From positions 1 through 5,687 of the forward strand of contig JACCXQ010000119.1 of assembly GCA_013696945.1 (NCBI GenBank): 5,687 nt of DNA, written 5' to 3'. This document shows positions 1 to 5,687 of the stretch, piece after piece. Numbering within the stretch: the first letter of the stretch is position 1; every line of letters begins with the position of its first letter. The DNA is from Chloroflexota bacterium. Its GTDB lineage: Bacteria; Chloroflexota; Limnocylindria; Limnocylindrales; CSP1-4. Both the position numbers and the translations under genes were made by a program. The notes under the pieces were generated by a model. The model did no database searches. It was not told the origin of the DNA and saw only the letters and a list, made by a program, of their open reading frames with translations.

Positions 1-220
1 ATGGGCCGCACTGCGCCGGATCCGCGGGGCTCGGCGCGCCCGAGGTGAAAGCCCGCTGCAAGCCCGCCTCGGCGTTGCGACGCCCCGACAGTGACGGAGG
101 GGCCGCTACGGTCTCCCTGGCCGGCCGCCCGGGGGGACGGAGCACTTGCCGGGGGGTAGGAGCTCCTGCTCCGGGGCCGGCCGCCTTCCTGCAGCGTTTC
201 GGCGTAGGGTCACGCGCACG
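1..220. other. Leader region upstream of ligD, no supported gene
   Basis: I find no gene here that I can support. On the + strand, frame 1 stops at 46-48 and frame 2 at 92-94. Either could be the last codons of a gene entering from the left, but the residues (frame 2 ends ...LQARLGVATPRQ) match nothing I recognise. Frame 3 stays open to 263, but its Cys- and Arg-scattered translation looks like noncoding GC-rich sequence and it would overlap the start of ligD. The segment is very rich in G and C runs and contains the 20-bp tandem repeat listed separately, plus two copies of GGCCGGCCGCC at 119-129 and 175-185. The ligD promoter should lie here or further left, but no convincing -35/-10 pair is visible. 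Confidence 0.5.
129..168. repeat. 20-bp imperfect tandem repeat in the ligD leader
   Basis: Two adjacent 20-bp units, 129-148 and 149-168, agree at 16 of 20 positions. Each begins CCGGGGGG and carries a GGAGC core near its middle. The second unit contains the palindrome GGAGCTCC (159-166). It ends about 52 bases before the ligD start codon. It could be a protein-binding repeat, a source of transcript structure, or plain slippage in GC-rich DNA; the sequence alone does not decide. Confidence 0.6.
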
Positions 221-2983
221 ATGTCGCTCGATCGCTACCGTCGCAAACGTGACTTCGCACTGACCCCCGAGCCGGCGGGCGGCGGGGCGCGCGGATCCGC
301 ACCGCGACCGGGTCGGAGGTTCGTCGTCCAGCGGCACCGGGCGACGCGCCTCCATTACGACTTCCGCCTCGAGATCGACGGTGTGCTGATGAGCTGGGCG
401 GTCCCGCGCGGGCCCTCGCTCGACCCGGCCGCGCGGCGCATGGGTGTCCACGTGGAGGACCATCCTCTCGAGTACTTCGACTTCGAGGGCGTCATCCCAC
501 GCGGGCAGTACGGGGCCGGGGACGTGATCGTCTGGGACTGGGGGACCTTCGAGCCCGAAGAGACGGACGACCCGTCCGCCGCGGTCCGCGGCGGGGAGCT
601 GAAGCTGCGTATCCAGGGCGAGAAGCTCCGCGGCCGGTTCACGCTCGTTCGCATCCGTTCGGATGATCCGTCCAAGGACGACTGGCTGCTGATCCACAAA
701 CGCGACGAGTCGGCCGTCCCCGGCTGGGACGCGGAGGAGCATCCCGGTTCGGTCAAGAGCGGCCGCACGAACGACGAGGTCAAGGCGGGCGTGCCCGCAC
801 TCTGGGACCCGGACGCCCCGGCAGCTGAAGCAGCCATCGATCTGACCGGCGCAGTCGAGGCACCCATGCCCGACTACATCGCGCCGATGCGCGCTACCGC
901 GGTCTCGGGCGTCTTCTCTGACGAGGACTGGCTGTTCGAGCTCAAGCTGGACGGATACCGCGTCGAAGGGATCGTCCGGGACGGCAAGGTGCGGCTATGG
1001 ACGCGCAACAAGCAGGATGCGGCGCGATACTTCCCCGATCTCGCGGAGGCCCGCCCGACGTGGATCGACGCGCGAACGGCGATCGTCGACGGGGAGGTCG
1101 TGGCACTCGACGAGGAAGGGCGGCCTGACTTCAGCCGCCTTCAGGACCGTACGGGCATGCGCGGGCTCGCGTCGAAGCGTGGGGAGCGGCGGCCCAGCAA
1201 GGGCGGCGGGTCGGAAGGCATGCGGGGCGCGCCGCTCGTCTACTTCCTGTTCGACCTGCTCTATCTCGATGGCCGGCTGTTGCTCGAGGTGCCGCTCGAG
1301 GAACGCAAGAGGTTGTTGCGCAGCGTCGTGCGGGATCATCCCGCTGTCCGCTATCTGAGCCATATCGAGGCCGACGGCGAGAGCTTCCATGCCGCGGCAG
1401 GGGAAAAGGGCCTGGAGGGGATCGTCGCCAAGCTGCGAAGGAGCCGGTACGAACCCGACCGACGCGCGCGAACCTGGCTCAAGCTCAAGATCCGCCGCGA
1501 GCAGGAGCTCGTCGTGGGAGGGTACGAGCCGGGGCAGGGTTCGCACGCCGACCTGGGATCGCTCATCGTGGGCGTATACGAGGGCAAGCGGCTCGTCTTC
1601 TGCGGCCACGTCGGCAGTGGCATCGATACGCGGACGCGTCGCGACCTCGTCCGCCGGCTCGACGAGCTGCGCATCGATGCGCCGCCATTCTCCGAGCCGC
1701 CACCCATCCGCAACGCGCGGTGGGTAGAGCCCCGTGTAGTCATCCGTGCCGAGTTCGCCGAATGGACGCGCGACGACCTGCTGCGGCAGGCCTCGTACAA
1801 GGGCGAGGAGATCGGACGTGACCCGAAGTCGGTGGTCCGGGAGCGCGCGGTCCCTGTCGGGCCGACCGTCGCCGCCGCCGAGCGTGAGGCGACGAGCACA
1901 GCGCGGGCAGAGAAGCCGGCGCAGGCAGGGAAACTGGCGCAGGCAGGGAAACCGGTTCCGCCCGCCCGGCGCCGCGGATCCCGGCGCCTCGCCGCTCCGG
2001 GCGCGGCCGGACTGGTACGTGACCCACAGGATATCGGTGACCCAGCGGAGGCTGTCACACGCGACGAGCTCGACGCGCTCGACTCGCTCGGCGCTGCCGG
2101 GACCTGGAGCGTCGGTGGGCACGACGTCTCGCTGACGAACCTCGACAAGGTCCTCTTCCCGGCCGCTGGATACACCAAGCGCGACCTGGTCCGCTACTAC
2201 GCGACGATGTCGCCGATCCTCCTCCCCTACCTGCGCGGCCGGCCGCTCAACACGGACCGCTGGCCGAACGGCGTGGATGGCGGTCACTTCTGGCAGAAGC
2301 AGATCCCATCGCATGCGCCGCAATGGGTCGCGCGCTGGGACTATCCGGAGGCGGGTTCGACCGAGTCGCACACGTACGTCGTGGCCGACCGCGTCGCGAC
2401 GATGGCATGGCTTGCGAACCAGGCCGTCATCGACCTGCATCCATGGACGTCACGCTGCGAGAGCTACCGGAGCCCGACCTATGCGCTCATCGACATCGAC
2501 CCAGGGGAACGGACGACCTGGGAGCAGGTCACGGAGTTCGCCAGGCTGTACCGGACGGCACTCGAACACCTGGGCGTGACCGGCTTCCCCAAGGTGACCG
2601 GCAAACGGGGCGTCCAGATCTGGGTACCCATCGCCGACGGGTACACCTTCGACCAGACTCGGGATTGGGTCGGGCAGCTATCGAAGGCGGTCGGCGGCGC
2701 GATGCCCGAGCTGGTCAGCTGGGAGTGGGAGAAGGCGGGGCGGGGCGGACGCGCCCGCCTCGATTACACGCAGAACGCGGTCAACAAGACCCTCGTGGCG
2801 CCGTATGCCGTCCGCCCCGTCAAGGGAGCCTCGGTCTCGGCTCCCATCGAGTGGGAGGAGCTCGACGACCCCGAGCTGCGGCCCGATCGCTGGGACCTTC
2901 GCTCGATGGTCGAACGTGTCGAGCAGCGCGGCGATCTCTTCGCAGGCGCCCTGGAGCTTCGACAGGCGCTGCCCGGCCTCTGA
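221..2983 (+). CDS. ligD: LigD: 3'-phosphoesterase / ATP-dependent DNA ligase / primase-polymerase (NHEJ)
   Basis: This 920-residue cytoplasmic enzyme of bacterial non-homologous end joining trims 3' ends, adds nucleotides and seals breaks, normally together with Ku. The N-terminal phosphoesterase domain (about 34-165) shows H39, H45, D47, R49, H81 and Y85, in the motifs RLHYDFRLE and VEDHPLEY and in the spacing known for Pseudomonas LigD. The ligase domain (about 225-545) has the AMP-accepting lysine K242 in ELKLDGYR, then DGE at 290-292, FDLLYLDG at 344-351, EGIVAK at 399-404 and WLKLK at 419-423, followed by an OB fold. A disordered Ala/Lys/Arg-rich linker (about 546-628) leads to the archaeo-eukaryotic-primase-like polymerase (about 629-915). 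Its metal-binding aspartates are D758, D760 and D848, with the same 2- and 88-residue spacing as mycobacterial D137/D139/D227. The order PE-LIG-POL matches Pseudomonas, not Mycobacterium (POL-PE-LIG). At 920 residues it exceeds the roughly 840-residue Pseudomonas protein, mainly through linkers. ATG 221 is chosen because MSLDRYRRKRDF matches the family N terminus. Its ribosome site is weak (AGGG at 206-209), and a TTG at 146 would only add low-complexity residues. No Ku gene is in the window. Confidence 0.97.
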   Translation: MSLDRYRRKRDFALTPEPAGGGARGSAPRPGRRFVVQRHRATRLHYDFRLEIDGVLMSWAVPRGPSLDPAARRMGVHVEDHPLEYFDFEGVIPRGQYGAGDVIVWDWGTFEPEETDDPSAAVRGGELKLRIQGEKLRGRFTLVRIRSDDPSKDDWLLIHKRDESAVPGWDAEEHPGSVKSGRTNDEVKAGVPALWDPDAPAAEAAIDLTGAVEAPMPDYIAPMRATAVSGVFSDEDWLFELKLDGYRVEGIVRDGKVRLWTRNKQDAARYFPDLAEARPTWIDARTAIVDGEVVALDEEGRPDFSRLQDRTGMRGLASKRGERRPSKGGGSEGMRGAPLVYFLFDLLYLDGRLLLEVPLEERKRLLRSVVRDHPAVRYLSHIEADGESFHAAAGEKGLEGIVAKLRRSRYEPDRRARTWLKLKIRREQELVVGGYEPGQGSHADLGSLIVGVYEGKRLVFCGHVGSGIDTRTRRDLVRRLDELRIDAPPFSEPPPIRNARWVEPRVVIRAEFAEWTRDDLLRQASYKGEEIGRDPKSVVRERAVPVGPTVAAAEREATSTARAEKPAQAGKLAQAGKPVPPARRRGSRRLAAPGAAGLVRDPQDIGDPAEAVTRDELDALDSLGAAGTWSVGGHDVSLTNLDKVLFPAAGYTKRDLVRYYATMSPILLPYLRGRPLNTDRWPNGVDGGHFWQKQIPSHAPQWVARWDYPEAGSTESHTYVVADRVATMAWLANQAVIDLHPWTSRCESYRSPTYALIDIDPGERTTWEQVTEFARLYRTALEHLGVTGFPKVTGKRGVQIWVPIADGYTFDQTRDWVGQLSKAVGGAMPELVSWEWEKAGRGGRARLDYTQNAVNKTLVAPYAVRPVKGASVSAPIEWEELDDPELRPDRWDLRSMVERVEQRGDLFAGALELRQALPGL
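1913..1948 (+). repeat. 18-bp in-frame tandem repeat in the LigD linker
   Basis: Two 18-bp units encode KPAQAG and KLAQAG (LigD residues 565-576). The core GGCGCAGGCAGGGAAAC is identical at 1918-1934 and 1936-1952, so the copies differ only at the base between P and L codons. It lies in the unstructured stretch between the ligase OB fold and the polymerase domain. The near identity points to a recent duplication, and the location suggests that linker length is free to vary. A third partial unit follows as KPV. Confidence 0.85.
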
Positions 2984-2995
2984 CAGCCCGGCAGC
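2968..2995. terminator. GC-rich hairpin over the ligD stop, possible bidirectional terminator
   Basis: GCTGCCCGGC (2968-2977) pairs with GCCCGGCAGC (2986-2995) at nine of ten positions, with one C-C mismatch and an 8-base loop that contains the ligD TGA stop. There is no T run on either side, so it is not a textbook intrinsic terminator; GC-rich genomes often lack the run. Being in the 31-bp gap between convergent genes, it could limit read-through in both directions. It could also be a chance product of GC-rich coding sequence. Confidence 0.35.
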
Positions 2996-3014
2996 CCGGT
3001 CTCTGGCAACGAGA

Positions 3015-3779
3015 TCAGCGCGGCAGAGCAGTGCCGGTCGCTGGGGCTCCACCCGTCGTCGCTGTGCGCTTCTCGAACGGTTCGTCCGCAGCTGCAGCCG
3101 CCTTGGCAGCCATCCCCTTCGAACGCTCGTACCAGTCCTGCGTGACCTGCTCGGCGACGTTGCGACCGCCGAGTCCGAAGGCCAGCCCGAAGCCGATGGC
3201 AAGTGCGGCGACGACGCCGATGAACAGGATGTTCACGAGATCGGACGCGATGCCCACCTGATTCAGCGCGACCACGATGGCGAACGCCACGACGGCGATC
3301 TCGGCCATCCGCCCCAGCAGGCGGCCGTTGCCGACTCCGCTCTGCGAGGCGCCGGTCTCGATCGCTCCGCGAAGGAGACGGCCGACGATCGGCGCGGCCA
3401 CGACGATGATCACGGCCACGACGAGGTTCGGCAGCCAGCCGACGAAGTCGTCGAGGAGAGCGCTGACCTGCGGCCAGCCGAGGAAATTGGCGGCCGCGAT
3501 GAGGAAGATGAGCATGATCAACCAGAACGCGATCATGCTACCGAGCCGGCTCGGAGCGAGCGCGTTGCTCGCGTTCCCGTAGACCCCGCTCCCGTGCTGC
3601 GCGAATGCGCGGTCCGCACCCACGCGCTGGAGCAGGGCTCGGACGATACCGCTGACGATGCGGGCGACGATGTACCCGACGACCAAGATGATCAGCGCGC
3701 CGATGATCGCCGGCAGCGCGCTCACCAGATCGTTCACCACTTCGTTGAAGCTGAGACGAAGCGTCTCTCCGAGGTCCAT
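3015..3779 (-). CDS. MscS/CmpX-like membrane protein (conserved TM-helix family), no beta domain
   Basis: This 254-residue inner-membrane protein resembles the 'conserved TM helix' proteins grouped with small-conductance mechanosensitive channels, such as Pseudomonas CmpX. Five hydrophobic segments are visible: about 21-43, 82-101, 115-136, 158-177 and 184-204. The last one is Gly/Ala-rich and runs into FGLGGRNVAEQV (201-212), the same type of sequence that follows the pore helix in MscS. The helical pair ALPAIIGALIILVVGYIVAR and WLPNLVVAVIIVVAAPIVGR (21-40 and 115-134) are clearly two copies of the same repeat. Unlike MscS, nothing after residue 212 looks like the cytosolic beta domain; there is only a short charged and Ala/Thr-rich tail. 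The ATG at 3777-3779 has a strong ribosome site (GGAGG complementary to 3787-3791, 7 bases before the start). It converges on ligD and diverges from the histidine kinase. Channel activity is inferred; it may instead be a membrane scaffold or modulator. Confidence 0.85.
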   Translation of the reverse strand: MDLGETLRLSFNEVVNDLVSALPAIIGALIILVVGYIVARIVSGIVRALLQRVGADRAFAQHGSGVYGNASNALAPSRLGSMIAFWLIMLIFLIAAANFLGWPQVSALLDDFVGWLPNLVVAVIIVVAAPIVGRLLRGAIETGASQSGVGNGRLLGRMAEIAVVAFAIVVALNQVGIASDLVNILFIGVVAALAIGFGLAFGLGGRNVAEQVTQDWYERSKGMAAKAAAAADEPFEKRTATTGGAPATGTALPR

Positions 3780-3806
3780 TCCCTATCCTCCCGGCCGATG
3801 ACGGCC

Positions 3807-3835
3807 TGTATGAGCCGTATGCTACAGCGTGGCAA
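3807..3835 (-). promoter_or_regulatory. Candidate sigma-70-type promoter for the channel-like gene
   Basis: Read on the minus strand, TTGCCA (3835-3830) matches the -35 consensus at five of six bases. After a 17-base spacer comes CATACA (3812-3807), a weak -10 with three of six matches. Transcription would begin near 3800, giving a leader of about 20 bases that just includes the ribosome site. The inverted repeat CTGTA/TACAG spans the -10, so a repressor or activator could act there. The weak -10 keeps the call tentative. Confidence 0.35.
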
Positions 3836-3894
3836 CGCCCACGTGACCCGCGTGCGGTGGCCCGCCGTCCGTCCCTTGCACCTGTGTGGCACCC

Positions 3895-3901
3895 GAGGGA
3901 G
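3895..3901 (+). promoter_or_regulatory. Ribosome binding site that sets the kinase GTG start
   Basis: GAGGGAG precedes the GTG at 3905; the GAGG core ends six bases before it, a normal spacing. Another in-frame GTG at 3884 has no purine-rich stretch before it. An ATG at 3903-3905 lies closer to the site but is followed at once by TGA, so it cannot encode a protein. This supports GTG 3905 as the start. Confidence 0.6.
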
Positions 3902-3904
3902 CAT

Positions 3905-5687
3905 GTGAACCGCCTATTCCGGATCAGCAGCCCGGTCGGCATCCCGGACCTGGCCGGTTGGCCGGCTTACCTTGCCGCGATCGCGCTCGCGATCGCGGCC
4001 GCGGGGACGAAGGAGCTGCTGCTCCGGATCGCCGACACGGACGCGGTGTTCACCACGTATTTCCCGGCCATCGCCGTCGCCGCCTGGCTAGGCGGCTTCC
4101 GCGCCGGCCTTGTGGCCACCCTGGCGTCGGCCGCGATCGACGACCTGCGCTTCGTGGACGCCGGCGGCAGCATCATCCCGGTCGCGCTGCCGGACCAGAT
4201 CCGGGTCGTCCTGTTCATGGTCGGTGGGATGCTCATCGCCGGATTGAGCGGGCGCCTGCGCGGCGCGGCGCGAGCCCTCGCGGAGCAGCGCGTCGAGGTC
4301 GCGCGATCGAGCGACCAGCTGCAGGTAGTGCTCGCGGCGGTGACCGATGCCATCACCGTGCAGCGGAACGACGGCCAGCTCCTCTACGCCAACGATGCCG
4401 CCGCCAAGCTCCTGGGGTTCGCATCGGCGACAGAGCTCATCGCGGCGCCCATCGGTGACATCATCGGTCGGTCCCAGGTGATGGACGAGGAGGGCGGACC
4501 GTTCCAGCTGGAGCACCTCCCCGGCCGCCGCGCGCTGGCGGGTGAGCGGACGGAACCCGTCCTGGTCCGCTTCCGCGTCCGCGCGACGGGCGAGGAGCGC
4601 TGGTCCGAGGTCCAGGCCGTGCCGGTGTTCGAGGCCGACGGCCGCGTCCGCTTCGCGGTCAACCTGTTCCGGGACGTGACGATCGAGCGCCGGCGCCGGG
4701 CGGCGGATCGCTTCCTCGCCGATGCCACCGCGGTGCTGGCCGGGAGGCTCGACGAGAAGCACGCACTCGAGGAGCTCGCACAGCTCGCCATCCAGCGACT
4801 CGCCGACTGGTGCGTCATCGACGTCATCGGGCCGGACGGAGTCACGATCGAATCGGCGATAGCCCACGCGGACCCCGAACCGGTCGAGTTCGGGCGCCGC
4901 TACCTGCGGCCGCTTCACCGCGATGCCGTCGGTGGGGCGGCAGAGGTGATGAGGACCGGTGAGCCTCGATGGATGCCCGAGATCACCGATCGACAGGTGG
5001 AGGAAGCACTGGCGGGGACCGAGCTCGCCGATGAGGTCCTGGGTCTTGGGCTTCGCTCGTACGTCTGTGCCCCGCTCATGTCGCGGGGCCGGCCGATCGG
5101 CGCCATCTCGATGTTCGCAGCGGAATCGGGCCGGACATACGACGAGCACGACCTCGCAGTGGCCGTCGAGCTCGGCGAGCGTGCCGGGGTCGCGCTGGAG
5201 CACGCGCGGATCTATCGCGCCGCCGACGCGCGGCGGTCAGAGCTGACGGCTGTCCTCTCGGCGATGCGCGAGGCGGTCCTCGTCTACGACCCTGACGGCC
5301 ATCTCGTCCTCCGGAACCCGGCCGCGGAAGCCCTGCTCGCTCCGGACCCCCCCGCCCGCCTGGAGCAGCTGGCGAGGGCGCTCGATCTCGACGGTGATCG
5401 ACCGCTGGCGTGGTCGGAGATGTGGGATCGACCGCCGCTCGAGATCAGACGGCGGGATGGCAGTTGGCTCGAGGTGTCGACCTACCGCGCGGTAGCCAGC
5501 ACCTCCGAGGCGGAGAGCGAGAGCCGCCGGGAGCGAAGGACACGCCGGCGCGGATCGACCATCCTGGTGGTTCGCGACGTGACCGCGAGCCGGGCTGCGC
5601 AAGCTGCCCGCGAGGCGTTCATGGGACTCCTGTCGCATGAGCTACGGACGCCGATCACCACGATCTACGGCGGCACAAGGCTCCTCG
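3905..5687 (+). CDS. Sensor histidine kinase, DUF4118-PAS-GAF-PAS-HisKA (3' end outside window)
   Basis: This frame stays open from GTG 3905 to the right edge, giving 594 residues of a membrane sensor kinase that should autophosphorylate on a histidine and pass the phosphate to a response regulator. The N terminus (about 19-116) is a KdpD-like DUF4118 membrane module with hydrophobic segments near 19-34, 47-63, 66-80 and 99-115, including FPAIAVAAWLGGFRAGLVAT. A charged helix (117-138) leads to a first PAS domain (about 135-262, with DGQLLYANDAAAKLLGF and the ending FRDVT). A GAF domain follows (about 268-437, with SYVCAPLMSRGRPIGAIS and a final LEHARIY). A second PAS domain (about 445-560) starts SELTAVLSAMREAVLVYDPD and ends VVRDVT. 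The dimerisation helix carries the H-box SHELRTP with phospho-acceptor H578. The HATPase domain and stop codon lie beyond 5687. PAS and GAF ligands cannot be told from the sequence. A Ser/Glu then Arg-rich insert (532-551) interrupts the second PAS. The gene is divergent from the channel-like gene; a downstream response regulator is possible but not seen. Confidence 0.93.
   Translation, partial: MNRLFRISSPVGIPDLAGWPAYLAAIALAIAAAGTKELLLRIADTDAVFTTYFPAIAVAAWLGGFRAGLVATLASAAIDDLRFVDAGGSIIPVALPDQIRVVLFMVGGMLIAGLSGRLRGAARALAEQRVEVARSSDQLQVVLAAVTDAITVQRNDGQLLYANDAAAKLLGFASATELIAAPIGDIIGRSQVMDEEGGPFQLEHLPGRRALAGERTEPVLVRFRVRATGEERWSEVQAVPVFEADGRVRFAVNLFRDVTIERRRRAADRFLADATAVLAGRLDEKHALEELAQLAIQRLADWCVIDVIGPDGVTIESAIAHADPEPVEFGRRYLRPLHRDAVGGAAEVMRTGEPRWMPEITDRQVEEALAGTELADEVLGLGLRSYVCAPLMSRGRPIGAISMFAAESGRTYDEHDLAVAVELGERAGVALEHARIYRAADARRSELTAVLSAMREAVLVYDPDGHLVLRNPAAEALLAPDPPARLEQLARALDLDGDRPLAWSEMWDRPPLEIRRRDGSWLEVSTYRAVASTSEAESESRRERRTRRRGSTILVVRDVTASRAAQAAREAFMGLLSHELRTPITTIYGGTRLL

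Larger units (their letters stand above)
3780..3904. promoter_or_regulatory. Divergent intergenic control region
   Basis: These 125 bases separate the start codons of the channel-like gene (-) and the kinase gene (+), so both promoters should be here or just inside the genes. An interrupted inverted repeat CTGTA...TACAG (3806-3810 and 3823-3827) and two GTATG copies nine bases apart (3808-3812, 3817-3821) overlap the candidate minus-strand promoter and could form an operator. A CACGTG palindrome lies at 3840-3845. I see no good -35/-10 pair for the kinase gene. Confidence 0.5.

Noticed and set aside
1..94. Possible C-terminal tail of a Ku gene at the left edge
   Set aside because: Two frames end here in an Arg-rich tail, which is tempting next to ligD, but 15-30 residues without any conserved Ku motif cannot support the call.
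146..220. Upstream TTG start for ligD at 146
   Set aside because: It would add 25 low-complexity residues ahead of MSLDRYRRKRDF, which already matches the normal LigD N terminus. It also runs through the tandem repeat.
45..263. Small + strand reading frame (72 residues) before ligD
   Set aside because: It overlaps the ligD start in another frame, has no recognisable domain, and its Arg/Cys/Gly-rich content is typical of noncoding GC-rich DNA.
995..2440. Long antisense reading frame (481 residues) under ligD
   Set aside because: LigD is certain on the + strand. Long antisense frames are expected in GC-rich genes with biased third positions, and the translation resembles no family.
2323..3261. 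312-residue + strand frame overlapping the polymerase domain of ligD
   Set aside because: It is out of frame with clear polymerase motifs and Arg/Gly/Pro-rich, as expected for a frame shadow.
2805..3908. 367-residue + strand frame antisense to the channel-like gene
   Set aside because: It overlaps the end of ligD and all of the membrane protein gene. Its Asp/His/Glu/Arg-rich translation is the mirror of hydrophobic helix codons.
4088..5203. 371-residue antisense frame under the kinase
   Set aside because: The + strand has a full set of PAS and GAF motifs here; the antisense translation has no recognisable domain.
1..5687. CRISPR arrays, insertion sequences, tRNA or rRNA genes, phage genes
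   Set aside because: I looked for spaced direct repeats, terminal inverted repeats, transposase motifs and RNA gene signatures and found none. Base composition looks even throughout.

Overview
The window is uniformly GC-rich bacterial DNA with no RNA genes, insertion sequences, CRISPR arrays or phage genes that I can see. It holds two complete genes and one gene cut by the right edge. The multidomain LigD-type repair ligase, the KdpD-like membrane sensor kinase with an SHELRTPITTIYGG-type H-box, and the high GC content fit a soil-type Chloroflexota or Actinobacteriota genome. That placement is a guess from style, not from a marker gene.

Layout: 1-220 is a leader with no gene I can support and contains a 20-bp imperfect tandem repeat. 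221-2983 (+) is ligD, a 920-residue protein joining a 3'-phosphoesterase, an ATP-dependent DNA ligase and a primase-polymerase in the order PE-LIG-POL, with all main catalytic residues visible. 3015-3779 (-) is a small membrane protein of the MscS/CmpX-like 'conserved TM helix' type, which converges on ligD with only 31 bp between the stop codons. A GC-rich imperfect hairpin sits over the ligD stop. 3780-3904 is a 125-bp divergent control region with a candidate promoter for the membrane protein. 3905-5687 (+) is the first 594 residues of a sensor histidine kinase with domains DUF4118-like membrane region, PAS, GAF, PAS, HisKA; its ATPase domain lies past the right edge.

Functionally, LigD is the end-processing and sealing enzyme of bacterial non-homologous end joining. 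Its usual partner Ku is not in the window. The channel-like protein and the kinase share a divergent intergenic region and are both membrane proteins, but nothing in the sequence proves they work together. I see no convincing evidence of a previously undescribed system. The points worth a second look are the repeats in the ligD leader and inter-domain linker, the channel-like protein with no MscS beta domain, and the charged insert in the second PAS domain of the kinase.
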